Counted from the stretch's first letter, positions 23,746-37,239 are shown. The stretch: DNA of 64,000 nucleotides from Ischnura elegans (GCF_921293095.1 NC_060257.1:52178968-52242967); one strand, 5' to 3'. The notes: generated from the sequence alone by a model not told the origin. Numbers and translations are program-made.

Positions 23746-26700
23746 AAAACATATGTTATAGCTCCATATTAATCCGTCAAAAGTACATATGTTCTGGCAG
23801 CTAATAAAACATCTAACTATTTTTTTGGACTAAATCGTCGTAAGAATAATTAAAATTCTAATTTTCAAATACAATTCCCGTCACGGTAGCCCAAGGTATG
23901 AGACATACCTTGGAGATACTTGACACAAATTTGCTACCAATTCTTTTCTCCTATACATTGAATGTATTGATCGAGGTTCTCCGGGTTCATATCCCCGGTG
24001 AATCTTTCGTACAGTCCCAAAAAAAAAATCTTCGAATCGTGACGTAGGTCAGGGAAAGGAACAACCCCTTCCCTGAATGGGCGTAATTCACACGCATTAC
24101 CGTCCTCACCATTAGAAAACTACCCATGCGTTGACTCAGTGAGTGAGTGATAATCAGATACATGAGATCGTATGAAATGATTGAAATAATAATTATTTTA
24201 ATTCTTTATTCTAAAAAAATCCACTTAAAAACACAAAAAATAGTACAGAACAAGACATTAAGAACTTGTGAATATGTAGCTTCAAGTTTTTCTGTCACGC
24301 GTCGCATTATATTGGGTTACCATTGAGTCCTCCAGTCAATGACAGTTCCCGCAGAAGGTGGAGTGATTCCAGGTAAGAGTGCCTTGGTTGCACCTGATTT
24401 AAATACAGAATGTGTAGAATTATGGAAAGGTATAAATTATCAGATAAAATTATAGAAATGACCACTTCTTGATTTTATATTAAATCCCTATTCCGCCAAG
24501 TTACAATCGCAGGTTAGTGTGGGTAAGTAATCGAGTATCATTAATCGGATTTAGTGTAACAATTTTTTCGAAATGTCATTTTTATTTGTAATTTACTCTT
24601 CACGGCGAAAGAGGAATCGTTTATCTTCGTTGTAATCCTTACTTGCTCCTAATCGATAATTACTTTACTAATTTCACTGGTTTACTTTGGCTAACGGATA
24701 ACTTCGAGCACCTGAGTAACATAATTTGCATGTTTATGTTCAGATACTCTTATATAATACTGAAGGTACGTAATATGACTCCCCGTGTATGTTATACCAG
24801 TCATAACTGCATGTTTCGATATCAAAAAAGCAATAAGTGATTTCTACAGCTCCATTATTTCACATTTTACCTCAATATTCGACACATGCCAGCCGGCCTT
24901 TAGAAAGGACATCCTACGATAAGTTATTGTGATTGAAACTGCAATTTACTGATTACCTACTTTTTTTAAATTAGCAATGTGTATCCCTGATTAATTACTT
25001 ATTATAACAAGTAACTTAAATTAAGATCTGTTACTATTAACTCTGTAACAAGTGACCAAATAAGAAAAGCATATGGAAATTGTGCATTTTCCGTTAGTTT
25101 GAAAATTTTCCACGCTAAACTCTAAACAGAATATAAATTTGATTATTTGTCAAAACTTTTTATTTCATTCTATTCAAAACATAGCTCCAAAGAGCAGGGT
25201 TCCCATCAATAAAAGTATAAGTGAAATCGATCTGTACATCACTAAGTTCTCATTCGGAGAATTATTTAAAATTCTGGTTTTTTTTTAATTAATTTCTACA
25301 TGTTATCCCCATACATGGGAGATACCAGGGATATATAAATAACCATTATTCCAGATATATGGAAAACACATAAATTCTCAAGAATTAGCATAATCCCATG
25401 TAGGCTCTATATTTACCGTCTTAGATGGTCCCTGCACGGGACGTTTACACTAATTATCATTATAACGAGGTGGTTATACTACCATCGTGATTTAAATTTT
25501 AGTATGTATATAGCCACCCTTAATTATTGACCATTCCAGCAGTTATATTACCTAATTTTTTTTGCACATTATGGATGAGACATGACAGCACGTATGGTCA
25601 TATAGTTATGAACCCTTTTATGTTTTCCTGCTTTTCTCTTTTGTCGTGATTATCTCGTGGTATTGGCTGAAGATGCTTTTTCGTCTTTGCTTTTATTTCC
25701 TTGTCTGTAAGTTTCGTGAAAGGTCAAGAATTAGAACGAAGAGACGATTTGAGTATGAAATTCATATAAAAGTCTGTTACCTCTATTATTATTTACATGC
25801 TTGTTACGGTTGGTTTTTCGATTCAGCGGACATATATTTATGCCATATACCTGTTATTTTCAACAACCGACACTCATGATGATAGAAAAAGTTGTAATCA
25901 ATATTAATAAAGTATCTTGTTCTTAATCTGACCATGTAAGAATGCCTTGAGCCCTTCAAATTGGCCCTAAAATAACATTTTCTACCGACGTTAAGTTTTA
26001 CAAATACTATGGACATTTAAATTCACCTTAAAAATAGTGCGAAGGGTTTTTGCATAAGGGTCATTCCATGTTTATAAAAATTCCTCAACTTTTCGAATGG
26101 TAACACGTTGTTACTCACTAGTAAGGGCTGTCATTGTCTTTTATTGGATCATGCGGTATTAGGTTACATGATCACCAGCCTTTCGCTCTTACATTACTTT
26201 TATCGTGATGATTATCTCCTGGTGTTTGCCGAACATGATTTTCCCTCTTAATCTTCATTTCTCTGTCTATAACCTCCGTCGAATGGCAAAAATGAGAATA
26301 AAGAGTCGTATTGTCTTTGCAATTTACCTATAAAATATAATAGAGAACCTTAAATCTTACCGCTTTTAGAGATTGTGCATTCATTGTAGACGTGATACTG
26401 TACTTTGATAAATTCGGTTGGTCTGCCCTCAAATTTATGCAAAACTCTTCATTATCTTCCTCATTCAGTTCAGCACGATCTAATGAAGGAGTATCTCCCA
26501 CCGCCATCGTCCGATGCACATTTTACCAGAGCGAAGAAGCCATATTTCATGAAATCTCATTTTTTTTTAATATTACAAAACTCACATTGCCAAATGCTCT
26601 CCATTCAATTGCTTTTAGACCTCAGTTTTTTACTATATCAATGTGTAAAATTCCTTTTCCTCTGTTATTATTCACTTGGTTACCGTGGGTGATGTTTTCG

Positions 26701-28642
26701 ATACTACGTATTTATCTTCAGTCTTTTTTCATTTCTACATCCCCATGTGTATAATTAACCAGTGATACATACATTGCCAATACTTCTCACGTATGTGGAA
26801 GAATACGTTGAATAATTAGATAATCCTATCTATGCACCGTGAATGGTGCCTTATATGGTCCATACGCAGGACGTTTATACTAATAATTATAACGGAGTAG
26901 TTAAATTAAGATATGTAACTAAGTTTTAATATAAATATGGCCAGCGTTGATTATAGACTATTGCTGCATTTATATGATTTCAGTTTTAGGTCCATTGTGG
27001 AGGAGGCTAGACCGAATGTATGGCAAGGCAGTATGTGAGTAGCCTCGAGAATTGGTGAAGTGATGGAACCCGTTACATCAGCTGCCTTAAATTTTCTTAC
27101 CCGCGCTGAAACCCAAGGAAAGGTTATTCATTCAATTAATGCCATACACCTGTTACTTTCTCTCAGCTACTGTTACGAAGAAAAAAATTGTAAGGAAAGT
27201 AACTAATGCATCTGGTTAGTACGGTGACAATATGAAGAAGGCCTTTGGATCTCCAGTGGGGCTAGCGAAAAATATTGTAATTGTATCTCGGGGATCGTAT
27301 GTATCTGTGGGGCTCTACCGGCGCGAAGCTTTTTTTGTATTACCTCTGTTAGTGGTGATTAACTAACCTTAGTTATTGAAATGTTCACACGTACGCGAGT
27401 CAATGAAGTGAATGTAAAGAAATTGGCCCTGTTGCATAAAATAAATAAGGAAAGAGAGATAATAGGTGCACTTATCGGCTTTTGGAGTCTCATTATCATA
27501 AATAGTTCATTGCAGAGAAATATGCGTTGGTTTTTAGTACATTTTGATAAAGATAGAGGGCCATAATTTTATCTATAGGATGGATTAAATGTTTATTTTG
27601 TATTCCTTCATTCATCTCCCATACCTAAATACAATGTCTTCTTCATCGCATGCTTTTCACCGAGTTCATCGTTTTTATCTTTAGTCGCATATAAATATTT
27701 TTAATTAACCGCTAAGTTAACATTAGCTGATGGATTTTTAACGTTGAAATAATTACATGAGTTTTGTGCCCGTAATTAGGACATCCGTTAATTTTTTTTA
27801 CATATTCTGAATACATATATCTATTCTTATGTTAAAGATGTAAGTATAAGAATAACCCTATCATTTTTACTTGCTCTATATGCATGCAAGGAAAACTGCT
27901 TTTACAAAGATGAGCTTATCTGGTCTGAAAAATATTTTCTTGCCCCACGAAGAAGCTGGTACTGAGTTAAAAGGTAAATGTTTTAGTGTGAGTGGTTGAA
28001 ATGAGGTAGGTAAAATATGTATGTTAAGGAATTTTAATGAAGATAGCATATAATTAAATACTGAGGATGGTATTTTAATCCTTCAATTCATCAATAAAAG
28101 GTTTTTTTCGAAAAGAGGTTTTCCGTGAACACCCATTCCAATCTTCATTGCGGGTATAATAGGTAATAAACCTCCGTTTCTGCGCTGTTCTTTTTCAATT
28201 TGTGAAATCTATCAAGTATTAAAATTGTCGCTTTTCATTATTCTTAAAGATAATTACTTTAACATATAGCTAATATAAAGAAGTTGTCATTAATAGAATA
28301 GAAACACTGGTGTAAAAAATGAAAATAGGTACTCACAGCGAGTGGACAATTCATTTATATTTGTTTTTTTATTCGAGATTCATGAGCCGCTTGGAGGACT
28401 TTTTTTCCAATTATCTGCCTATATTTTGCATATATTTTTGCTTTATATTCTAGTATCCCAAAAAGGTGTATGCCCTAGCTCATTATTATTCATATATTGA
28501 AAGTAATGGAAGAATGAAAAGTATAACTCGTTTGCCAAATCGACATTTTTATTGGTTGGAAAAACAGTTTTTTTTATCGGGATAGCATAATTAAAAATAA
28601 TTCTTTAATAATTTTGATTGCCAAAATAGTAGCCTGGAATGC

Positions 28643-28940
28643 TTAATTATCCATTGTCAGCGACTCATCTGAAACTAATTGGGATTGCTTAGAAATTTCC
28701 ATGAAGATGGCAATTACTTGGTACCTCATAGGAATATCCAAAACCGCGTAATAAATATATAATTATTGGGATAACAAGGTTTCCGTAATTAAAGCTGACA
28801 GCCATTGCGGCTAATGTATTGCTAGATTTTTTAAAGTTTCTATGTACATGACTGGTGGGTAGAATATCAGGGGAAATAAACATACCAATATTATTTAATA
28901 GAGTTTTCATTAAGGCATCATCAATATTCTCTTCATCCAT
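28643..28940 (-). pseudogene. Second array frame, unit 4 copy (frameshifted near its end)
   Basis: The frame is open for about 75 shared codons from MDEENIDDALMK. An inserted base then shifts it, so it ends in an unrelated tail instead of the EISKQSQLV segment. Confidence 0.3.
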
Positions 28941-29270
28941 TTACATAACTCACTCTGTGTATCAACTCGAGAATCGATTTTGACGATGGATAGTAGACCT
29001 CACCCTTATTTACCGACCATAATTACGTTATTTTCAGGGGAAGTTCCTTTCCTTTGACCATTTCTCTCCCTGAGAATTTACATTGTAGTTGCACTAAAGA
29101 CTAAGCCGAGATTAACGGGCACCTTATAGTTATATGCCAACCTTTATACTCCTTACCTTACCTCTCGCCGTGCAAGCCATTTAGAGATCAATAATATCTC
29201 TTGGGTGTCATTCATGGGTAAGAGATTTTAAAAAGAAATAAGTGACGCAAAACTTGTAGTAGACAAAAAA

Positions 29271-29320
29271 TTTTGAATGCATGCTAAACTGCATGCTTTC
29301 AAAAGGAGATTTATTTTATT
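29271..29320 (-). terminator. 3'-end module of array gene copy 4
   Basis: Hairpin 29,271-29,304, identical to the other copies. Two overlapping AATAAA signals precede it, and the spacer differs in sequence (a gga triplet in place of the a-run seen in copies 1-3). Confidence 0.55.
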
Positions 29321-29429
29321 TCAAAACATAACGAAATAATTGAAATATTTAAATTTGAATTTAAACATTTCAAAACAACACGAAATTACAGAAACGTTGA
29401 TATTAGAATTTTGACATCAATGGTTTCAT

Positions 29430-29837
29430 TCAAATGGAGGGAATATATTCCCAGCCTTCAGATATAATGTTACCATCATTCATGATGTGTTGGCTGGATA
29501 TTGGCACATCATTTTCCAAGATGACATTCAGTTCTTCTTGCAATATCACGGGTCGTCCCAAATTCTTCCATCTTTGGATGAGTGCGTATAACTCTTCCAT
29601 CTTGGAAGTCTTCTTTCTCGCTGACTTTTCAGCTGGTATGATGTTATACATCGCCTCGTCCAGGTTGTATCCTCCCTGCTTCTTAATGGTGAAGTGTTGC
29701 ACCTTCTCTGCATGCACGCTGGTGTCCCCTCTTCTCCGGTCGCTGATCAACGTCGTCAGGACCATCATGAAGGCACTGGACGCCAATGCCACTGCATTAG
29801 AGGGCTGCAACCACTTCATCGCCTTCCGAATTCCCAT
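29430..29837 (-). CDS. Array gene, copy 4: unrecognised 135-residue protein
   Basis: The frame is intact. The 5' exon ends at 29,992 with donor AAAG|GTAAGC and the intron spans 29,991-29,860. Changes are F23, I66, S72, N123, G128 and I135, so the otherwise fixed C-terminus (DGFIISESWE.IPSN) is least conserved here. In this copy alone the 5' exon is open in one frame for about 88 codons, because a TAA present in the others reads GAA. That frame has no ATG and I treat it as chance. Two AATAAA signals lie at 29,310-29,320. Confidence 0.6.
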   Translation of the reverse strand: MGIRKAMKWLQPSNAVALASSAFMMVLTTLISDRRRGDTSVHAEKVQHFTIKKQGGYNLDEAMYNIIPAEKSARKKTSKMEELYALIQRWKNLGRPVILQEELNVILENDVPISSQHIMNDGNIISEGWEYIPSI

Positions 29838-30235
29838 GATGGACTTCTTTGCTTACGTCCTAGACGTAAAGAAAATGGAAAGAACGATAAACAACCAGTG
29901 AAAGCTAATTACGCTCTCAAAATGAAGTATTATTTAAATTATCCAGTTAATATTTGGTGACCGTCTGAAATCTGTGTCGGTCTCAGCTTACCTTTCACGT
30001 AGGTATTAGAGGAAATGCGTTTCCTGCTGGGAAAAAATGGAATTCTTTCCTTTCGACGTGGTCGGTGTAGCACTCCACACACACACAATGATGGAAAGTT
30101 TCCAACAAGTATTTGGTTAGCACTGAATTCCTTTATAATTCGCTTGCAATCGCAATCAGCTGTTCTCGCCAATTCGCTTTCAAGTGAATCGAGTGAAGAT
30201 TCCAAGAATGTATCTTAGTAACGCCGTCGGGTCAT

Positions 30236-30637
30236 TGTTGTGGAGTTAGCATTGGCTTATAGCCCATACCTTATGGTGTGTTCCGTTTTAATTGGTTGCG
30301 CTTTATATTGAATTTATTCTACAATAAATATTTTTAATATATTTATGAAGTATATAATTCAGATCCTTTTTCTTTGGTCTTATGGCGAGTAGGATATTCT
30401 GTATGTATAGAAAAACATTTTTTTTTTGTATGAAAAGACGCACCCGAGGAACTTTAAATGCTGCACACTTATTTATTTCAACATGAAGGTTGATTTTAAT
30501 TTGTAGGTATAGAGCTTGCCCTGATATTAAGAACAGGCGTGTGAATTACGCATAATCTCTATCATTTCAAGCTTTTTTCTCTGAGGACACCCTAAATAAG
30601 AGGTTTTCCGTGGAGAATTCCGAAGGTTTTCTTGACA
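30236..30637. repeat. Copy of the right flank of the array, placed after unit 4
   Basis: About 400 bp match 41,745-42,133 with roughly 20 substitutions and a few small length changes. The match starts gcccataccttatggtg and ends at ttttcttgaca. Directly after it the sequence continues as the interior of a unit (cagtatgggagtagc). No gene is visible in it. Confidence 0.8.
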
Positions 30638-31090
30638 GTATGGGAGTAGCTTTGAGATTAGATAACTTGATGGAACCCGATACGTCGATTCCCTTAGATT
30701 TTCTTATCCGCGCGGAAACCCGAGAAAAGGCTGTGCATTCAATTTATGCCATATACCTGTTACTTTCTCGCAGCTAATGTCACGAAGAAAAAAAAGTTTG
30801 TCAGGAATGTGACTGATGCATGTGTTTCTTACGCTTGCAATATGAAGAGGGCCTTGGACTCTCCAGTGGCGCTGACTAAAAAAATAGTAAATGTATCTCG
30901 GGGGTCTTAAGTCTCTTTGGAGCGTTACCGGCGCGAAAGCTATTTTTTTATAATAGCTCTATTAGTGGTTATTAACTAACCCATTATATTGAAATGTTCA
31001 CACGTGATTCAATTAAGTTTCTAACGAATATGGTACTATTCCAAAAACTTAATATGGTAAGAGGGCTAATAAATGTACTTATGGGCTTTT

Positions 31091-31304
31091 GTATAAACTT
31101 TTCTCGGGATACCGCGACGACGTTTCACTACTACGGCTTTTCACTTCTACTACGACGACGGCTACTGTAATTTCATTCTCAGTAGCCGTGAGAATGGGTA
31201 GCGAGTCGGCACCCGAAACATCGGCGCTCTTACAAAATCTTACCCGCGAGTAATCCCGAGAAAGTTTAATAATTCTGTTCGCCAGGAAAATGTAAAATCT
31301 TACA
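31091..31304. mobile_element. 214-bp insert with 12-bp target duplication in unit 5
   Basis: It is flanked by ttatgggctttt on both sides (31,079-31,090 and 31,305-31,316), which is single in the other units. The insert begins near aaacttttctcgggat and ends near atcccgagaaagttta, an imperfect inverted pair. It contains a 9-bp hairpin (cggctactg with cagtagccg). It carries acccgaaacatcggcgct and cttacccgcgag, close to a motif present in every array unit (near 1,208, 8,882 and 30,670). The duplication length suggests retroposition of a SINE-like element. Confidence 0.7.
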
Positions 31305-33078
31305 TTATGGGCTTTTAATGTCTCACTCTCATAAAAAGTTCATTGCAAAGATATATGTGTTGGTTTTTCAATAAATTTTGATGAAGATAGAAGGATATAA
31401 TTTTATGTATTGGATGGATGAAATGTTAATATTTTATTCTTTCATTCACATCTCATACCTGAATACGATGTCTGTTTCATCGCATGTATTTCTCCCAATA
31501 CTTCATTTTCATCTTTAGTCGAATATAAAATATTATCAAGTAACCGCTGAGTTTACACTAGCTAATGGATTTTCACCGTTGAAATAAATACTTGAGTTAT
31601 GTGCCCAATATTTGGATTTCCGTGAATTTTTATTGCATATTTGGAATAGCTATATCTCTTCTTATATTAAGGATATAAAAATTGGAATAGCCCTATCTTA
31701 TTCTTGCTCTAAATGCATGAAAGGCAAACTGTCTTTGCGATCAGGAGCTTATTTGGTGTAAACGAAATTTTCTTGCCCTACGGAGTACCAGGAACTGAGT
31801 TAATATGGCAAATGTTTTAGTGTCATTGGTTGAAATGAGATTGATAAAATGTGCATTTTAAGGAATTTTTGATGAATGGTATAAAATTCACTGCTCAGGC
31901 GAGTATTCGAAACCCTTCAAGTAATCTATAAAATGTTTGCGATAACAGGCTTTCCGTAAACACCCTTTCCAATCGTAATTGCGGATGTAATAATACACCT
32001 CCTTTTGTGCAAAGTTCTTTTTTAATGTGCTTATTGAAGTTTTGCAAGTGTCATTTCTCATTATTCTTTAGGCTAAGTACTTTAAATTATGATCATAATA
32101 ATGAAGTTTTCATTCATAGAAGGCAACCACTAGTGTAAAAAATAAAAAAAAGTATTCACAGCGAGTGGACAATTTAATTATATTTGTATTTTTTTTCATA
32201 CGAGATTCATGAGTTGATTGGAGGTCTTTTACAAAAAATATGACATGATTCCATATTAATATTTACTTTATATTGCTTTTTTCCCAAGAAATCGTATGAA
32301 TAAGCACCTTTCTATGTATATATTGAATGTTATGGAATTACGAAAATTATGACTTTATTGCCAAATCCACATTTTTATTATTTGGAAAAACATATTTGCC
32401 TTTGATTAGGCTAGCATCACTTCTAGGACCTCTTCAATAAATTTGATTTCTAAAATAATAGCATAGACTGCTTGATAATTTCTTCTCAGCGACTGATCAG
32501 ACACCATATGAGATTTTTTAGGAATTTTAATGAAGATCGCAATTCCTTCGTACCTCAGACGAATATCCGAAACCCTATAGTAAATCTATAATTGTTGGCA
32601 AAACAAGGTTTCCGTAAGTAAAGCTGCCTATGATTGCCGGTTATATATTGGTCAACTATGGAAAGTTTCTTAGTAAAAGACTGGCAGGTGAATGTCAGGT
32701 TTCATTTACGTAATCACTCTGGGTATCAAAGCGAAAGTTGATTAGGATAATAGATGCTTGACCTCACCCACAGCCACCTACGTATAAATATATTTTCCGG
32801 TGAAGTTCCTTTCCTTCGACCGTTTCTCTCTTTGAGATTTTACATTTTAGTTGCATGGGCGACCCAGCCGAGTTTGAGACGAATTAAGACTAAGATGATG
32901 AAAGACTAAGTCGAGATTTAACGAGCATGTTATAGTTATATGCCTACATTTATACCCACTACATTTCCTCTCGCCGTACAAGCCATTTAGAGATCAATGG
33001 TATCTCCCGGGTGTCATTAATGGGTAAGAGATTTTTAAAATAAAATAAGCAACACAAAAATTGTAGCAGACAAAAAAA

Positions 33079-33123
33079 TTTTGAATGCATGCTAAACTGC
33101 ATGCTTTCAAAAGGAGATTTATT
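33079..33123 (-). terminator. 3'-end module of array gene copy 5
   Basis: Hairpin 33,079-33,112, identical to the other copies, with AATAAA at 33,118-33,123. The spacer is the gga version, as in copy 4. Confidence 0.55.
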
Positions 33124-33237
33124 TCATTTTAAAACAAAGAGAAATAGCAGAAACATTTAAATTTGAATTTAAACATTTCAAAACAATACGAAATAACACA
33201 AACGTTGAAATTAGAATTTTGACATCAATGGTTTCAT

Positions 33238-33645
33238 TCAATTGGAGGGTATACATTCCCAGCTTTCAGATATAATGAAACCATCTTTCATGATGTGTTG
33301 GCTGGATATTGGCACACCATTTTCCAAGATGACATTCAGTTCTTCTTGCAATATCACGGGTCGCCCCAAATTCTTCCATCTTTGGATGAGTACATACAAC
33401 TCTTCCATCTTGGAAGTCTTCCTTTTCGGTGCTTTTTCAGCTGGTATGACGTTATACATCGCCTCGTCCAGGTCGTATCCTCCCTGCTTCTTAATGGTGA
33501 AGTGTTGCACCTTCTCTGCATGCACGCCGGTGTCCCCTCTTCTCCGGTCGCTGATCAACGTCATCAGGACCATCATGAGGGCACTGGATGCCAATGCCAC
33601 TGCATTAGATGGCTGCAACCACTTCATTGCCTTCCGAATTCCCAT
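33238..33645 (-). CDS. Array gene, copy 5: unrecognised 135-residue protein
   Basis: The frame is intact although it lies in the most diverged unit. The 5' exon ends at 33,801 and the intron spans 33,800-33,668. A TAA lies in frame just upstream of the ATG. Copy-specific residues are M28, P73 and K120, with D58 shared with copy 6. The upstream mini-frame in the 5' exon is cut to ATG ACC TGA here. AATAAA at 33,118-33,123. An undamaged frame in a unit whose flanks are full of length changes is the best single argument that the protein is under selection. Confidence 0.62.
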   Translation of the reverse strand: MGIRKAMKWLQPSNAVALASSALMMVLMTLISDRRRGDTGVHAEKVQHFTIKKQGGYDLDEAMYNVIPAEKAPKRKTSKMEELYVLIQRWKNLGRPVILQEELNVILENGVPISSQHIMKDGFIISESWECIPSN

Positions 33646-34261
33646 GATGGACTCCCTTGCTTACGCCCTAGACGTAAAGAAAATGGAATAGAACAATAAT
33701 CAACCAGTTAAAGCTAATTACGCTCTCAAAATGAAGTATTCTTTAAATTAGCCAGTTAAAATTTGTTGACCGTCTGAAATCTTTGTCGATCTGAACTTAC
33801 CTTCCACGTAGGTATTAGAGCAAACGTGTTCCTTGTAGGGAAGAAATGGAATTCTTTCCTTTCGACGTGTTCGGTGTAGTACTCCACACACACACAATGA
33901 TGGAAAGTTTCCAACAGGTATTTTGTTAGCACTGAATTACTTTATAATTCGCTTGAAATCGCAATCGACTGTTCTCGCCAATTCGCTTTCAAATGCATCA
34001 AGTGAAGATTCCAAGAATGTATCTTAGTAACGCCCTCAGGTCATTGTTGTGGAATTAGAATGGGCTTTAAACCTATAACGGAGCATTACATCTGCGTTGC
34101 ATTACCCTTCAGGTTTGTCTTTTATCTTGAAATTAATATAATTTCAATAAAATTTTGATTCATTGCATCGTTTATGTCCGACCAGGAATTGAAATCACGT
34201 TTCATTTTCCAATTTTTAAAGTGTCTATTTTAAGTAAAGTATTGGCCTTCAATATTTTATA

Positions 34262-34975
34262 TTATAAAGTTAGCTTTTTCAGCCCTAGCGAATGAATATT
34301 TGATGAATGTACTTCCTGATTCACCCTTCTCTAAGGAAACGAATGTGAAAAATTTTCCTTCGGAGTTGAGAAAACAACATTAGCTAGCCATGAAGAACAT
34401 TTCCGCGGAATAAATATTTACTAATAACGTTAAGGACAAAGAGAAATATTTTACTCTTCATTTCATTTGTGCATCATCATATTCAAAGAGTTTATACAAC
34501 GGTACTGCACTTTGTTAACTCGTTATTTTCCACGTGCAGTAATTCATAGTATTTCCAATTAACATATTGATTTTTTTACCGGTACACATTAAAAATTGGC
34601 GTTTAAAGTTAAACATTATAGTGTAACCTTTTTGAATCCTAGCGATTGAATATTTGATGAATTTAGTTCTTGGTTCACGCCTTCTCTAAGGGAACGAATG
34701 TAAACATTTCCCTTCGGTGTTGAGGAAACAACTGTTGCCCATCCTTGATGAACATATCCGCAGAGCAACGATTTACCATTGACGTTAAGGATATAGAGAT
34801 ATATATTACCATTCATTTCAATTTTGTAGTAACACATTCGAAGAATATGGCACTTTATTATCTCGTTATTTTCCACGGGCAGTGATTCCTCGTGTTTCCA
34901 ATTTACGTGATGGTTTTAACCGGTATTAATTAGCATTTAGTGTCCTGATTTCTCTCACATTTCTTTGCGTAAAAC
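34262..34975. repeat. Internal tandem duplication (about 355 bp) in unit 5
   Basis: It starts near 34,262 and 34,617 and is nearly identical to the pair in unit 3. The duplication therefore happened once, before the common ancestor of these two segments was copied. Confidence 0.75.
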
Positions 34976-37239
34976 ATATGTTATAGCTCCATATTAATCC
35001 GTCAAAAGTACATGTGTTCTGACAGCTACTAAAGCTTCTTACCATTTTTTTGGACAATATCGTCGTAAGAATAATTAAAATTCTAATTATCAAATACAAT
35101 TCCCGTCACGGTAGCCCAAGGTATGAGGCATACCTTGGAGATACTTGACACAAATTTGCTAACAATACTTTTCTCCAATACATTGAATGTATTGATCGAG
35201 GTTCTCCAGGTTCATAACCCTGGTGAATCTTTCGTACAGTCCCAAAAACGAAATCTTCGAAGCATGAGGTAGGTCAGGGAAAGGAACCAACCCCTTCCCT
35301 GAATGGGCGTAATTCATACGCATTACCGTCCTCACCATTATAAAACTACCCATGCGTTGACTCAGTGAGTGAGTGATAATCAGATATATGGGATCGTATG
35401 AAATGATTGAAATAATAATTATTTTAATTCTTTATTCTAAAAAAATCCACTTTAAAACACAAAAACAAGTACAGAACAAGACATTAAGAACTTGTAAATA
35501 CGTAGTTTCAAGTTTCTCTGTCACGCGTCGCATTATATTGGGTTACCATTGAGTCCTCCAGTCAATGACAGTTCCCACAGAAGGTGGAGTGATTCCAGGT
35601 AAGAGTGCCTTGGTTGCACCTGATTTAAATACAGAATGTGTAGAATTATGGAAAGGTATAAACTATCAGATAAAATTATAGAAATGACCACTTCTTGATT
35701 TTATATTAAAACCCTATTCCGCCAAGTTACAATCGCAGGTTAGTGTGGATAAGTAATCGAGTAGGATTAATCGGATTTTGTGTAACAATTTTCACGAAAT
35801 GTCATTTTTATTTGTTATTTACTCTTTACGGCGAAAGAGGAATGGTTTATCTTCGTTGTAATCTTTCTTGCTCCTAATCGATAATTACTTTACTAATTTC
35901 ACTGGTTTACTTTGGCTAACGGATAACTTCGAGCACCTGAGTAACATAATTTGCATGTTTATGTTCAGATACTTTTATATAACGCTGAAGGTACGTAATA
36001 TGACTACCCATGTATGTTATACCAGTCATAACTGCATGTGTCTATATTTAATAAGCGATAAGTGATTTCTACAGCTCCATTATTTCACATTTTACCTCAA
36101 TATTCGACACATGCCAGGCGGCCTTTAGAAAGGACATCCTACGATAAGTTATTGTGATTGTAACAGCAATTTACTGATTACCTACTTTTTTTAAATTAGC
36201 TATGTGTATCCCTGATTAATTACTTATTATAACAAGTAACTGATATTAAGATCTGTTACTATTAACTCTGTCACAAGTGAACAAATAAGAAAGGCATATG
36301 GAAATTGTGCATTTTCCGTTAGTTTGAAAAATTTCCACGCTAAACCTTTAATCAGAAAATATCTTTGATTTTTTGTCAAAACTTTTGATTTCATTCTATT
36401 CAACACATAGTTCCAAAGAGCAGGGTTCCCATCAATAAAAGTATAAGTGAAATCGATCTGTACATCACTAAGTTCTCATTCGGAGAATTATTTAAAATTC
36501 TGCTTTTTTTTAAATTAATTTCTACATGTTATCCCCATACATGGGAGATACCAGGGATATATAAATAACCATTATTCCCAGATACATGGAAAACACATAA
36601 ATTCTCAAGAATTAGCATAATCCCATGTATGCTCTATATTTACCGCCTTAGATGGTCCCTGCACGGGACGTTTACACTAATTATCATTATAACGAGGTGG
36701 TTATACTACGATCGTGATTTAAATTTTAGTATGTATATAGCCACCTTTAATTATTGACCATTGCAGCAGTTATATTACCTAATTTTTTTGCACATTATGG
36801 AGGACACATGACAGCATGTATGGTCATATAGTTATGAACCCTTTTATGTTTTCCTGCTATTCTCTTTTGTCGTGATTTTCTTCTGGTATTGGCTGAAGAT
36901 GCTTTTTCCTCTTTGCTTTTATTTCCGTGTTTGTAAGTTTCGTGAAAGGTCGAGAATTAGAACGAAGAGACGATTTGAGTATGAAATTCATATAAAATTC
37001 TGTTACCTCTATTATTTTTTACATGCTTGTTACGGTTGGTTATTCGATTCAGCGGACATATATTTATGCCATATACCTGTTATTTTCAACAACCGACACT
37101 CATGATGATAGAAAAAGTTGTTATGAATATTAATAATATCTTGTTCTTAAACTGACCATGTAAGAATGCCTTGAGCCCTTCAAATGGGCCCTCAAATAAC
37201 ATTTTCTACCGACGTTAAGTTTTACAAATACTATGGACA

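Larger units (their letters stand above)
18007..25875. repeat. Tandem array unit 3
   Basis: Up to about 22,830 it is close to unit 1, including the LINE fragment inserted at the same point. Downstream of the 135-codon gene it switches to a second sequence version that is instead close to unit 5, with an internal 355-bp duplication. The unit is therefore mosaic. The stretch 22,860-25,875 holds no gene that I can see. Confidence 0.85.
25876..30637. repeat. Tandem array unit 4 (shortened)
   Basis: It follows the unit order from the start through the 135-codon gene, then runs into about 400 bp (30,236-30,637) that match not a unit but the DNA right of the last unit (41,745-42,133). It then breaks off into the middle of unit 5. 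It lacks the roughly 3 kb that follow the gene in units 1, 2, 3 and 5. Confidence 0.8.
30638..37099. repeat. Tandem array unit 5 (starts inside a unit)
   Basis: It begins at the equivalent of about position 1,168 of unit 1, so the first 1.2 kb of a unit are absent. Upstream of the gene (30,640-33,000) it is the most diverged unit, with many small length changes and a 214-bp insert. Downstream of the gene it pairs with unit 3 and carries the same 355-bp duplication. No gene other than the 135-codon one is visible. Confidence 0.8.

Noticed and set aside
29939-30205. 88-codon minus-strand frame over the 5' exon of array gene copy 4.
   Set aside because: It has no ATG (it starts at TTG), runs through the donor site, and the same frame has a TAA in all other copies.
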